A stretch of 64,000 nt of DNA from Planococcus sp. 107-1 (lineage in GTDB: Bacteria > Bacillota > Bacilli > Bacillales_A > Planococcaceae). The notes under the pieces were generated by a model. That model did not search any database. It was given only the letters and a program-made list of their open reading frames with translations, and was not told the origin of the DNA. Positions 8,158 to 16,987 of the stretch are shown piece by piece (positions within the stretch are counted from its first letter, which is position 1; every line of letters starts with the position of its first letter). Location of the stretch: NCBI RefSeq assembly GCF_021513255.1, contig NZ_CP090977.1:3162001-3226000 (forward strand), written 5' to 3'. Position numbers and translations under genes: made by a program.

Positions 8158-8760
8158 TTATTTTTCCCTTGGCAAACTGAAAAATCCATGCATTTCGCTG
8201 TATTGATGCGCGATACGGCCGAGCGGCTTCAATTTGTCGAGATCGACTTTGTAGTTGCCGAGGTAGTATTCGTCCTTGATGTGATAATGGACGACTCTTC
8301 CAAGAATGAGATGGTCACTGCCCAGTTCGATGATGCGGTCGAGTTCAAGCTCGAACGAAATCGGCGCTTCCCCGACGCGCGGAACGGATACCGAAGTGCT
8401 CGCAACCGGCGTCACGCCAGCCGCCGCAAATTCATCCACCTCCTTCGGAAAGTTTTTGGCGCTTTCATGCATTTCATTGGCAAGATCCGTATTGACGATA
8501 TTGATGACATATTGCTTGTGCTGCCGGATATTCTCAAGCGTATCTTTGACCGTGCCAAGCCGTTCGCCGACTCCCGGTCCAATAGAGATGCACAACATTG
8601 GCGGATTTCTTGACGCCACTGTGAAGAAACTGAACGGCGCGAGGTTCAGCTCCCCTTCCGTATCCATACTTGAGACCCAGGCAATCGGCCGCGGAACGAC
8701 CGAACCTGACATCAATTTATAAGCTTGCTGCGTATCAATTTTTCGTAAGTCGACATCCAT
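8158..8760 (-). CDS. Flavin reductase family protein (FMN-binding, DIM6/NTAB type)
   Basis: The 200-residue protein shows the flavin reductase-like split barrel: a start YKLMSGSVVPRPIAWVSSMD, then LNLAPFSFFTVASRNPPMLC, which bind FMN, and a C-terminal YHIKDEYYLGNYKVD segment. Such proteins pass reducing power from NAD(P)H to free or bound flavin, or act as flavoredoxins. The start at 8760 follows GGAGTG with 6 nt spacing. A terminator separates it from the thioesterase of the acyl-CoA operon upstream, so it is probably an independent gene; a role in that operon's chemistry is possible but unproven. Confidence 0.85.
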   Translation of the reverse strand: MDVDLRKIDTQQAYKLMSGSVVPRPIAWVSSMDTEGELNLAPFSFFTVASRNPPMLCISIGPGVGERLGTVKDTLENIRQHKQYVINIVNTDLANEMHESAKNFPKEVDEFAAAGVTPVASTSVSVPRVGEAPISFELELDRIIELGSDHLILGRVVHYHIKDEYYLGNYKVDLDKLKPLGRIAHQYSEMHGFFSLPREK

Positions 8761-8883
8761 TTCCATCACTCCAGACAAGTCATTTCTGTAACTAAAGGCT
8801 TGCCTTTAAGCTACCATTCCTTTAAGGGTGGTGGCAAGAAACACTGCCTGAAGCTTTCAATATTATTTATAAATATAAATCAA

Positions 8884-8919
8884 AAAATCTCTGGGTCCTG
8901 TAAAAGACACAGAGATTTT
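8884..8919 (-). terminator. Terminator ending the acyl-CoA catabolic operon
   Basis: AAAATCTCTG (8884-8893) pairs with CAGAGATTTT (8910-8919), 3 bp past the thioesterase stop, with a T run on the minus strand. Confidence 0.7.
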
Positions 8920-8921
8920 CA

Positions 8922-9347
8922 TTATTGTCCATTAGATACTGCAGCAACTTCCGTGTCTTCAACCAAATGCTTTTTCAATTCTAAACGAATCGAATCTGGA
9001 ATCGTTTCCGCTTTTTGCTTTTCAATATTAAAATTCACGTAAACAGCTTTAGCTTTTACACATAAAATTCCATCCTGATGGATTTCTTCATACAGTTCAA
9101 GACTGGAATTTCCGATACGATTCACCCATGTCAGTACTTCTGCATCTTTTCCAAAATAGATTTGGCTCACGTAATCGACATTCATGTTCAATATAATCAT
9201 TCGCCAATTTTCAAATGAATGGTCCGGGGTGAATAAAGTGAAAATAGGATTTCGACCAGCTTCTAGCCAGACTGGAATTGTGGTGTTGTTAATATGCCCA
9301 ACTCCATCCGTCTCTGAAACACGCGGCTCCACTTTTGTACGGTACAT
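8922..9347 (-). CDS. 4-hydroxybenzoyl-CoA thioesterase-like hotdog protein
   Basis: The 141-residue protein has the hotdog-fold thioesterase opening: RVSETDGVGHINNTTIPVWL, where the D-x-x-G-H-[IV]-N motif holds the catalytic Asp (residue 14). The family hydrolyses short or aromatic acyl-CoA esters. GGAAGTG precedes the ATG. It is the last gene of the acyl-CoA operon, 29 bp past the symporter, and could recycle CoA when intermediates accumulate. Confidence 0.82.
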   Translation of the reverse strand: MYRTKVEPRVSETDGVGHINNTTIPVWLEAGRNPIFTLFTPDHSFENWRMIILNMNVDYVSQIYFGKDAEVLTWVNRIGNSSLELYEEIHQDGILCVKAKAVYVNFNIEKQKAETIPDSIRLELKKHLVEDTEVAAVSNGQ

Positions 9348-9376
9348 CTTTTCACTTCCTTGCTTCTTTTTCTTTT

Positions 9377-10861
9377 CTATATCGGTTCTACGGGTTCAAT
9401 ATCCTCTGGCAAGAATTCCCGTTGATGGGCAATCGTCATTCGACGCAATTCTTTTTCTGTAGGCTCTGGAGTTAATAATGTTACTCCCACAGCAAATACC
9501 AATGAAATTGGCAATGCGTAAACAATTTCTGACAGCGCTGGCAAATCAAATGCGAAGAATAAAATCATATAAGATATAGCTCCGGAAAGAGCAGCTGCTA
9601 GCGCGCCTTCTTTGTTCATCCGTTTCCACCATACTCCTAACAACAGTGGGAAGAAAAGCGTTGAAGCAAGCAGGCCCATCGCTGCGGAATACAAAAGCGA
9701 CAACAAAGCAGGTGGATTAAACGCAAACAACATTGTGATGATACCGAAAACAACAATACTGATTGGCACTAATTTTCTTTTCTTTTCTTCTGGATAATCA
9801 GGTTTGACTGTTCCAATCAGATCGTATGCAAATGCCGCTCCAAGAGCCAGAAGCATTGCACTTACGGAAGACATAACTGCTGCGAAAATTGCAGCAAATG
9901 CGATTCCTTCGATCCAGCTTGGGGTCAATTCTTCTAAGAAAACTAAGAAAGCAGTATCTGCATCCGGTAAAGCGATTCCTCCTGTTACTACCATTGTAGA
10001 TCCTACCACGAGGATTAACGTCACTACGCATGTTACGATATATAGCCCTAACCCAAGCGTAAGAGATGCTCGGCCAGTTTTTTCATCTTTCGCTGCGAAA
10101 ATCCTCATAACTGTATGAGGTAAAACGGTCACTGCTGTAGCCCATACGATAAATGCCCCTAAATAGGCTATATAAGGATAGGTTTCAGATGTTGTCCAAC
10201 TTGGTTTGATAGCCTGAGCTGCGGAATACAGATCAATCGGTCCACTTCCATACATCAACGCAATGATTCCTGTCACAATAACAACACCAATCATTAATAA
10301 ACCTTGGAAAAAATCAGTCAAAGTAACCGCTTTCATGCCACCGTAAGCCGTATAGAAAATATAAACGATGCCGATAATTACAACTGACCATGTATAAGGA
10401 ATGCCAAGAAGCCTTTCGCCGATTAAGCCGCCAATTTTCATCTGTGCCACTACATAGGCTCCAAGAGTTAAAATTAGGACAATCGGTATAACTATATTTA
10501 AAAGCTTGCTATTAAATCGAACTTTTATAAACTCTGGAACGGTCGAAACGCTCATATTGCGGAAGATTTTTGCTAAGTAGAATACCGTAATGACGTAGCC
10601 TACAGCCACCCCACCATTATAGGCCATAATGTATCCCCAGCCGCCAGCGTAGGATACTCCCATATTCCCCATCATCGTTCCGCCAGTTGCAAAAGCGGCG
10701 AAAATCGCAAATCCATTGACCCAAAATCCAACGCCGCCTCCTCCAGTTAAGTATTCGTGACTCGTTCCACTTTTCTCTAATCTCTTAGCATAAATACCGA
10801 TTCCGATACACAGCAGCAAATATAAAACTGTTATGGATGTAGGTAAAATTTGAATGTTCAT
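9377..10861 (-). CDS. Sodium:solute symporter (SSS family)
   Basis: The 494-residue protein has 12-13 membrane helices and typical SSS family marks: an N-terminal loop SGTSHEYLTGGGGVGFWVNG, FAAFATGGTMMG in helix 2, the GGMKAVTLTDFFQG signature near residue 175, and MSSVSAMLLALGAAFAYDL near residue 330. SSS members use the sodium gradient to import organic acids, sugars or amino acids. The start at 10861 overlaps the stop of a small two-helix protein by ATGA, an arrangement like the YjcH-ActP acetate transporter pair. Its place in a CoA ligase operon points to a carboxylate substrate (inference). Confidence 0.88.
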   Translation of the reverse strand: MNIQILPTSITVLYLLLCIGIGIYAKRLEKSGTSHEYLTGGGGVGFWVNGFAIFAAFATGGTMMGNMGVSYAGGWGYIMAYNGGVAVGYVITVFYLAKIFRNMSVSTVPEFIKVRFNSKLLNIVIPIVLILTLGAYVVAQMKIGGLIGERLLGIPYTWSVVIIGIVYIFYTAYGGMKAVTLTDFFQGLLMIGVVIVTGIIALMYGSGPIDLYSAAQAIKPSWTTSETYPYIAYLGAFIVWATAVTVLPHTVMRIFAAKDEKTGRASLTLGLGLYIVTCVVTLILVVGSTMVVTGGIALPDADTAFLVFLEELTPSWIEGIAFAAIFAAVMSSVSAMLLALGAAFAYDLIGTVKPDYPEEKKRKLVPISIVVFGIITMLFAFNPPALLSLLYSAAMGLLASTLFFPLLLGVWWKRMNKEGALAAALSGAISYMILFFAFDLPALSEIVYALPISLVFAVGVTLLTPEPTEKELRRMTIAHQREFLPEDIEPVEPI

Positions 10862-11163
10862 TTCATCTCCCCCTCTTTCTCAATCTGTGTAAAGGGAACT
10901 TCACGTTTGAATTCTTTTGTTTTACTTGTTTCGTTAACTGCAGCAGGATCTTTAACTTCTACTTTCAGCAAATCATAAAGGATAATTACAAAGCTCAATG
11001 CCATTATTCCAAGCAGCATCCAGTTAATTAACGCTGTTCCTTTGAATTCGAGTTGGTAAGAGTATGGATTCATTGTAACGAGTATGGCCACTATAATCAC
11101 AATGCTCCAAACCAATCGATGACGTGCCAATGGATAAAACCCTGTTGCTTTTTTAGTTTTCAT
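10858..11163 (-). CDS. Small two-helix companion protein of the symporter
   Basis: The 101-residue protein has two membrane helices (about 20-33 and 45-65), a basic N-terminus with HRLVWSIVII, and a charged tail ending EIEKEGEMK-like. Size, topology and position directly before an SSS permease recall the YjcH (DUF485) and DUF3311 families that accompany such symporters, though I cannot assign the exact family. The start at 11163 follows AGGGGTGAATT. The stop overlaps the symporter start, so the two are translationally coupled. Confidence 0.7.
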   Translation of the reverse strand: MKTKKATGFYPLARHRLVWSIVIIVAILVTMNPYSYQLEFKGTALINWMLLGIMALSFVIILYDLLKVEVKDPAAVNETSKTKEFKREVPFTQIEKEGEMK

Positions 11164-11209
11164 TTGAATTCACCCCTATTTCTTTTTTTGTTAGAGCACT
11201 TCAAAAAAT

Positions 11210-11995
11210 TTATCGATTGTTGAATTCCGGTTTTCGCTTTTCAATGAAAGCAGTTATTCCTTCTCTTGCATCTTCTGAAAAGAAGACTCGCTCAAAGTAA
11301 TCCACTTCTTTTCTTAAAGCTTCTTCCTGCGGGATTTCACTTCCTCGATTAACTAACTCTTTAATTAATGTAATAGCGATTGCAGGTTTAACGACTAATT
11401 TTCCGGCCAATTGATTGGCACATTCCATTAATTTATCAGGAGGGGCAATTTCATCAATCAACCCAATTTTTTCCGCTTCTTGTGCCGAAATGGTTTCTCC
11501 AAGGAACATCATTCTCTTTGCTTTTGCTGTGCCGATTAAACGCGGCAGCCTCTGAGTCCCGCCACCTCCTGGTAACAGCCCCAAATTAATTTCTGGCAAT
11601 CCTAGCTTGCTTGTGTCAGCTGCAATTCGAAAATCACAAGCTAAAGCTAACTCGCATCCCCCTCCAAGAGCTAGACCATTAATAACAGCAATTATTGGTT
11701 TTGGAAAGTGATCGATTTTGTTTAAAACTTCATGGGTCTTCCCAGCAAATCCCGCTACTTCTCCAACTTTTTTATTTTTCAAAAACTGAGGAAACTCTTT
11801 GATATCTGCTCCTGCTACAAAAGCTTTCTCTCCCTTTCCTGTTATCAGCACCACTTTTAATTCATCATCTTTTTCAATCTCTTGCAAATGGCTAAGTAAT
11901 TGGCTAACAATCGCACTGTTTAATGCATTCACAGGTTTATTATCGATAGTTAGGGTTGCTATTGGACCGGCGACTAACATTTCTACAATACTCAC
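11210..11995 (-). CDS. Enoyl-CoA hydratase/isomerase family protein
   Basis: The 261-residue crotonase-fold enzyme contains AFVAGADIKEF (oxyanion hole, near residue 62) and NGLALGGGCELALACDFRIA with the second oxyanion Gly. The catalytic acids lie in LGLPEINLGLLPGGGGTQRL (the E of PEI and the usual ExxLGLxPGGGG block). It should hydrate a trans-2-enoyl-CoA, the second step of beta-oxidation. I chose the GTG at 11995 because AAAGGAGGG lies 8 nt away; the GTG at 12001 touches that site. It lies inside the eight-gene acyl-CoA operon. Confidence 0.9.
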   Translation of the reverse strand: MSIVEMLVAGPIATLTIDNKPVNALNSAIVSQLLSHLQEIEKDDELKVVLITGKGEKAFVAGADIKEFPQFLKNKKVGEVAGFAGKTHEVLNKIDHFPKPIIAVINGLALGGGCELALACDFRIAADTSKLGLPEINLGLLPGGGGTQRLPRLIGTAKAKRMMFLGETISAQEAEKIGLIDEIAPPDKLMECANQLAGKLVVKPAIAITLIKELVNRGSEIPQEEALRKEVDYFERVFFSEDAREGITAFIEKRKPEFNNR

Positions 11996-12072
11996 TAGCA
12001 CACCCTCCTTTCCTTAAAATTCAGTCTTATTAAACTAAAATATTTTTTCTGCTTCTGCTCGAGAAAGTCAGG

Positions 12073-12992
12073 CTAATTATTAGGTATCGCCAAGAGTTCG
12101 GCTGCATTCTTATATAACCAACGTTCTTTTGTTTCATCGCTCAAATCGAGTGCTAAGATTTCCTGAATAATAGATTCTTGAGAGATAGCCATAAGTTGCC
12201 AAGCGGAACCGAATAAGACTTTGTTTCGAATCACAGTTTGACCATAATTCAAAAGAGGTTCCCACCCACTGCCTGACTTCTCCATATACTTAGGCCGATG
12301 TGCAGAAATATCAATATAGATATTTTCATAATTCCAAGCGAGCATTACCATTTCATGGAGCCATGGCCAACCTCCATGGCCTGCTACAATTTTTAATTTC
12401 GGATATTCCATTGCCACTTTTTCAATATTTTTTGGATGCCCCAAGTAGTTAGAGCTATTAGGCTTCCGATTTGCAGAACAATGAATCCATATAGGAAGCC
12501 CCGTGTTTCGCAAACCTCATATATTGCCGAATAGCGTCCATCATCTGGTGGGATTCCTGAAACGAAAGGTGTTAGACAAAGTCCTGCTACCTCATCATTC
12601 TCGATCGCATCTAAAGCTATTGCTACTCCTTCACTATTTAACGGATCTAGAGCTAAAAATGGAATGATGAATGAATCAAACTTACTTAGTAATCGAGCTT
12701 CTTCGGGCGTAGTGCAAAAAACCACACTATGCTGAACCCCTATTTCTTTTTGCTTTCGCACTGATTCTTCCGCTGACAGTCTGTATTTCAATTGATTTTT
12801 TAGCTGATCGAACCTTTCTAGTTTATCTTTGCTTGTTGATAAGTCGTCTAATAGAGCAGCATCCAGATGCAGGTTTTTCGCCAGACCCGAACCAAATGTT
12901 TCAGGATAGCCTTCCTGTTGAATAACAGATTCCATTATGAAGCTAGCCGCTGCTTCATGCGGCACATATCCAAAAAAATCAATAATGGGCAA
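12073..12992 (-). pseudogene. Amidohydrolase_2 family metal-dependent hydrolase, frameshifted
   Basis: The first part (12393 upward) begins LPIIDFFGYVPHEAAASF and ends YEVCETRG. The second part (12073-12513) begins LPIWIHCSANRKPNSSN and carries VAGHGGWPWLHEMVML and YIDISAHRP, the His-containing strands of the amidohydrolase_2 barrel. Inserting one G in the G4 run at 12499-12502 joins them as CETRG-LPIWIHC. The usual N-terminal H-x-H is not seen (IIDFFGY). The start is uncertain: TTG at 12992 after AAGGGAAG, or TTG at 13019. Relatives hydrolyse or decarboxylate cyclic acids, so it may give this operon its special step. Functional if the indel is an error. Confidence 0.72.
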
Positions 12993-13028
12993 AGGAAATA
13001 CACTTCCCTTCCAAAACAAGTATTTTTA

Positions 13029-13796
13029 TTATTTTGGAGCCATGCGAACTGCCCCATCTAAGCGAATGGTTTCACCATTTAGCATAGGATTTTCAATGAT
13101 TGACTTGGCCAAATAAGCATATTCTTTTGGCTGCCCGAGTCGCGATGGGAAAGGAACTGATTTTCCAAGAGATGCACGCGCTTCTTCAGAAAGTTCGTTG
13201 AATAATGGTGTTTCGAAGAGCCCAGGCGCAATGGTCATTACCCGGATTCCCATCTTAGATAGATCTCTAGCAATAGGCAATGTCATACCAACGATGCCGC
13301 CTTTCGAAGCACTGTATGATGCTTGCCCTATTTGTCCGTCATAGGCAGCAACGGAAGCTGTATTGATCATTACACCTCTTTCGCCTTCCTCATTCGGCGT
13401 ATTTTCTGCCATCTTTTCTGCAGTTAAACGGATTACATTAAAAGTGCCAATCAAGTTTACTTGAACGACTTTTGTAAAATCTGCCAAACTATGAGCTCCG
13501 GTTCTCCCAAGAGTTCTTTGTGGATTTCCGATGCCGGCACAATTAACTAGAATTCCAATATCTCCGAATGATTCCACCACTTCATTGAGTGCTTGTTTAA
13601 CAGATACCTCATCCGTAACGTTTACTTTGTAGTAACTAACGTCACCATCAAATTCTTCCGCTAAAGAACGTCCTTTTTCTTCATTCAAATCAAAGATGGC
13701 TGCTTTTCCACCTTCTGAAACTATTCTTCTCACTGTAGCTTCCCCTAAGCCTGAAGCTCCACCTGTCACTACCGCTACTGAATCTTTAATCTCCAT
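13029..13796 (-). CDS. SDR family 3-hydroxyacyl-CoA dehydrogenase
   Basis: The 255-residue short-chain dehydrogenase has the NAD-binding [10 protein letters not shown] (residues 11-20), the NCAG motif, and the catalytic set S-Y-K ([23 protein letters not shown]). The insert [18 protein letters not shown] is typical of the HSD17B10-type 3-hydroxyacyl-CoA dehydrogenases that oxidise 3-hydroxy-2-methylacyl-CoA. It should carry out the third step of beta-oxidation in this operon. AAGGAGG precedes the start. The amidohydrolase follows within about 40 bp. Confidence 0.88.
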   Translation of the reverse strand: MEIKDSVAVVTGGASGLGEATVRRIVSEGGKAAIFDLNEEKGRSLAEEFDGDVSYYKVNVTDEVSVKQALNEVVESFGDIGILVNCAGIGNPQRTLGRTGAHSLADFTKVVQVNLIGTFNVIRLTAEKMAENTPNEEGERGVMINTASVAAYDGQIGQASYSASKGGIVGMTLPIARDLSKMGIRVMTIAPGLFETPLFNELSEEARASLGKSVPFPSRLGQPKEYAYLAKSIIENPMLNGETIRLDGAVRMAPK

Positions 13797-13808
13797 TTCA
13801 TTTCCTCC

Positions 13809-14927
13809 TTAAATCTGATATTTATAAACCATTTGTTTTCCAATCATATTTTTTAATACTTCACGAGTCCCGCCCCCGATCGCCACACTCTTGCTGTCCC
13901 TGAAAATGCGTTCGACTTCGTTTTCCATCAAGTATCCATTTCCGCCCATTAGATCGACTGCTTTTGAAGCAATTTTCTCTGCCAGGCGTGTGGCTTCTAA
14001 TTTTCCTACCGCAAGTGACGTGATGTTAACTCTGTCGGCGGCAAAGTCTTTAAGTTCTGTATCTGCCAAATGATTAATAATTTTTAAATCAGCAGCCATT
14101 TCGGCAATAATAAATTGTATACCTTGGAAGTCACCAATGTTTTGGCCAAATTGCTGGCGTTCTCTTATGTAAGCTAAAGCCTTTTCAAAGGCCGATTCTG
14201 CCATCCCAAGTGCCATGATAATAGCTCCAACACGGTCAAAGTTAATAGCGGACAAAACGTCCTTTAAACTAGTAGCCAATAGGTTTTGATGATTTGCTTT
14301 AGCCGTTTTGAAAGAAACCGTTGCAAGTCCAGAACCTTTTACACCTAGAGTCTCTAGCTTCTCTCCCATAATTCCATGTTCATTTTGCTCCTTTTCCAGC
14401 AGCAAAGTATAGACATCTTGATCTTGTCGAGCAGCAACAATAAAGAGATCTGCATTCACACCATTTACGATATATTTTTTGGTTCCAGTGACTGCGTAAC
14501 CATTTCCATCCTCTTCTACTACGGTATCCATCGAAGAAAGGTCCGAACCATTTCTTGGCTCTGTAAGAGCAAAAGCACATAAGGCATTTCCACTTTTAAT
14601 TTGCTTTATAAGCCGTTGCTTTATATCGCTCTCTTCCATTCGCATACTGATTACCAGTGCACATAGATGATTGATGTGATACGACAAGGCAAATGAAGCG
14701 GAGACTTTCGCAATTTCTTTTAGTACAGCTGCAAAAAAATGAATTTCTTGCTTGAAATCATCTCCGATTGAATTAAAATATCCTTCATCTCCAAGGGATT
14801 TCATCAACTCTTTTGGAATGTATCCGAGGACTTCCGTCTTTTCTACTTGTTCTCTAATTTGAGCATGATAAAATCCTCTAAAATCCTCAGTTAACTGAGG
14901 ATTCCATTGTTTAGAAAGAAACATCAT
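13809..14927 (-). CDS. Acyl-CoA dehydrogenase
   Basis: The 372-residue flavoprotein has the family signatures FALTEPRNGSDLSSMDTVVE (near residue 118, FAD and substrate binding) and YIRERQQFGQNIGDFQGIQF plus DLMGGNGYLMENEVERIFRD near the C-terminus, followed by IGGGTREVLKNMI. The usual catalytic base of short-chain dehydrogenases lies in this last block. It should introduce the 2,3 double bond into the acyl-CoA, passing electrons to ETF. AGAAGGGGGAAA precedes two adjacent ATG codons (14927 and 14924). The gap to the SDR gene is 12 bp. Confidence 0.9.
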   Translation of the reverse strand: MMFLSKQWNPQLTEDFRGFYHAQIREQVEKTEVLGYIPKELMKSLGDEGYFNSIGDDFKQEIHFFAAVLKEIAKVSASFALSYHINHLCALVISMRMEESDIKQRLIKQIKSGNALCAFALTEPRNGSDLSSMDTVVEEDGNGYAVTGTKKYIVNGVNADLFIVAARQDQDVYTLLLEKEQNEHGIMGEKLETLGVKGSGLATVSFKTAKANHQNLLATSLKDVLSAINFDRVGAIIMALGMAESAFEKALAYIRERQQFGQNIGDFQGIQFIIAEMAADLKIINHLADTELKDFAADRVNITSLAVGKLEATRLAEKIASKAVDLMGGNGYLMENEVERIFRDSKSVAIGGGTREVLKNMIGKQMVYKYQI

Positions 14928-14958
14928 TTTCCCCCTTCTCTTTTCTACTTGAAAGCGA

Positions 14959-16509
14959 TCAATTTTTGGAGCTGCTCAGCTGGTAATCCCGAAGTTCACG
15001 TTTTAAAATTTTTCCGGCAGCGGTACGCGGCAGGCTTTCGACAAAAGTCACATGTTTCGGTTTCTTGTAGCCAGATACTTTCCCTTCACAATATGACTTG
15101 ATATCTTCAGAAGACAAAGATTCATTGCCGCTGACGATATAAGCGGATAAAACTTCTCCCCATTTTTCATCCGGCAATCCTACTACTGCGACTTCTATTA
15201 CTTCAGGATGTGACAGAATTATCTCTTCGATTTCCGTGGTGAAAATATTTACGCCGCCACTAATAACCATGTCTTTTTTTCTATCTACAATATAGAGGAA
15301 ACCTTCTTCATCAAAGTAGCCCATATCACCTGAAGAAACCCAATCGCCGCGGAAGCACTCTTCTGTTGCCTGTTTATTTTTATAGTATTCTGCTCCCAGC
15401 AATAGACCTTTTTTATAAACTTCTCCTACTCCTCCCTCTTCTACAGGATTTCCATCTTCATCTAAAATCTTGAGTTCCATGCCGAAAATCGGTATGCCAC
15501 ATGAACGGGTTTTTCTCATTTGATCTTGCGGTTTCATAATTGTATAAAGACCATGTTCAGTTGAGCCGTAATATTCGTATAGGCCAGCATTGACGAAGTA
15601 ATTGATGACCCCTTCCTTTACTTTGGTTAGTAATGCTGAACCTGCACAAATTAAAACTTTCATGGAAGAAACATCGAATTTCTCTTTGCTCTTAAAAGTA
15701 ATAAGATCGTTGTACATAGTTGGCACCATCGGAGTAGCCGTAATCTTTTCATTTTCAATCAAAGAAAGGACTGTTTCCGGATGAAATTTATCCAAGATGT
15801 AAATACTTCCCCCGACATTGAGCTGTTGGAGCCCATATAAGAAGCCAAGCCCGTGATAAAAAGCTCCCGCAATTAATTCATAATCGTCATCAAGCACTCT
15901 AAATTCTTTTGTAATCACTTCCCAATTTTGAATGATTGTCTTGTGCGTAGTTAAAGCCGCTTTCGGATAACCTGTGGTTCCTCCGGTAAAGCCCATCCAA
16001 AAGTAATCATCTTCATAAACCTCTGCACTAATCGTTGAGATATCTTTTGTCCGGATTCGCTCTTCGTAATTGGCTTTCTTGCCTGAACCAATAACCAGAA
16101 TTCGATCATGAGAAATATTCACCTCTTCTTGTATCTCGTAAAAAGTTTCCAATAATTCTTCGGAAATGATAATGGCTTTTGCATCAGAATGATCGATTGC
16201 ATATTTCAGTTCTCTTGAGACAAAACGATAACTGATCGGTGCTACCACAATCCCCATTTTTGCTAACCCATATATAATCTCCGGGTACTCTCCACAATTA
16301 ACTAAAAAAGTTAAAACCTTATCATTTTTTTGCAGACTATAATCTTCACTCATGATGCGTGCTACTTGATTACTTCGTCGATTTAATTGCTGCCAGGTAA
16401 TTTCAAAGCCATTATTGGATTTCACAGCTAATTTATTTTTCGTGTGAAAACTTTCTCCAAAAAACTCAGGAATTTGACCTACTACCCGGTGATTGTGCTT
16501 CTTATACAT
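14959..16509 (-). CDS. AMP-dependent acyl-CoA synthetase (carboxylate-CoA ligase)
   Basis: The 516-residue adenylate-forming enzyme carries the AMP-binding motif GFTGGTTGYPKAALTTHK (near residue 170), EYYGSTEHG, the YIVDRKKDMVISGGVNIFTT hinge, and the C-terminal PRTAAGKILKRELRDY with the catalytic Lys. It activates a carboxylic acid with ATP to the CoA thioester. The substrate cannot be read from sequence. The ATG at 16509 (MYKKHNHRVVG) follows AGGAGTG; the longer GTG start lies inside that site. It is the first gene of the operon. Confidence 0.9.
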   Translation of the reverse strand: MYKKHNHRVVGQIPEFFGESFHTKNKLAVKSNNGFEITWQQLNRRSNQVARIMSEDYSLQKNDKVLTFLVNCGEYPEIIYGLAKMGIVVAPISYRFVSRELKYAIDHSDAKAIIISEELLETFYEIQEEVNISHDRILVIGSGKKANYEERIRTKDISTISAEVYEDDYFWMGFTGGTTGYPKAALTTHKTIIQNWEVITKEFRVLDDDYELIAGAFYHGLGFLYGLQQLNVGGSIYILDKFHPETVLSLIENEKITATPMVPTMYNDLITFKSKEKFDVSSMKVLICAGSALLTKVKEGVINYFVNAGLYEYYGSTEHGLYTIMKPQDQMRKTRSCGIPIFGMELKILDEDGNPVEEGGVGEVYKKGLLLGAEYYKNKQATEECFRGDWVSSGDMGYFDEEGFLYIVDRKKDMVISGGVNIFTTEIEEIILSHPEVIEVAVVGLPDEKWGEVLSAYIVSGNESLSSEDIKSYCEGKVSGYKKPKHVTFVESLPRTAAGKILKRELRDYQLSSSKN

Positions 16510-16624
16510 ATTTCTCACTCCTAAAATTAATTTTTATAACCGGAAATTGAATACGTAACCATTTTGAAAATAAAAAAATATGGTTCTTTTGAAACTTAGT
16601 CTTGTTAATAATTTCAGAATTAAA

Positions 16625-16638
16625 GTAAAGCGCTTTCA
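16625..16638 (-). promoter_or_regulatory. cre-like site (possible CcpA binding)
   Basis: On the minus strand TGAAAGCGCTTTAC has the palindromic core AAAGCGCTTT and matches the Bacillus cre consensus TGNAANCGNNNNCA except at the last two bases. It lies about 115 bp upstream of the ligase start, so CcpA could repress the operon in the presence of preferred sugars. Confidence 0.5.
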
Positions 16639-16854
16639 TTTAAGAAATTAATGAATAGTTAATTTGGTTACGATAAACATTTAAACTAACTAGTGAATTT
16701 TCTGTGAACTTTCTTATATTTAGAAATACTAGCTTAGGTAGATAGTTCCGTCAATAGTATTCAGAAAATTAATAAAACATAAAAAAATAAATTATATTTA
16801 AAAAACATCAAAAAAAAAATTAATGGTACTATTTGTTAAAGAAATAAGAAAGAA

Positions 16855-16885
16855 AAACAAAAAAACCGCGTCCCTCAAGGCGCGG
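16855..16885 (-). terminator. Terminator of the hydroxyacid dehydrogenase gene
   Basis: CCGCG (16866-16870) pairs with CGCGG (16881-16885), extended by partial pairing, and is followed on the minus strand by a T7 run. It insulates the acyl-CoA operon from upstream transcription. Confidence 0.65.
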
Positions 16886-16987
16886 ATTTGTAAATAGTAT
16901 TATTTGAAACTAAAATTGAAAATAAAACTATATAAATTATTATTCAAGTTTTTATCAAGAAATTTCCTTGGAATTAATTTAGCTACT

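Larger units (their letters stand above)
16510..16987. other. AT-rich regulatory region upstream of the acyl-CoA operon
   Basis: No gene is visible in these 478 bp. The stretch is rich in A and T, holds the promoter of the operon reading left, a cre-like site at 16625-16638, and the terminator of the hydroxyacid dehydrogenase at 16855-16885. No dedicated regulator gene is present next to the operon. Confidence 0.6.

Noticed and set aside
8188..8613. Long plus-strand frames opposite the flavin reductase
   Set aside because: They are antisense shadows of a clearly conserved enzyme and lack ribosome sites.
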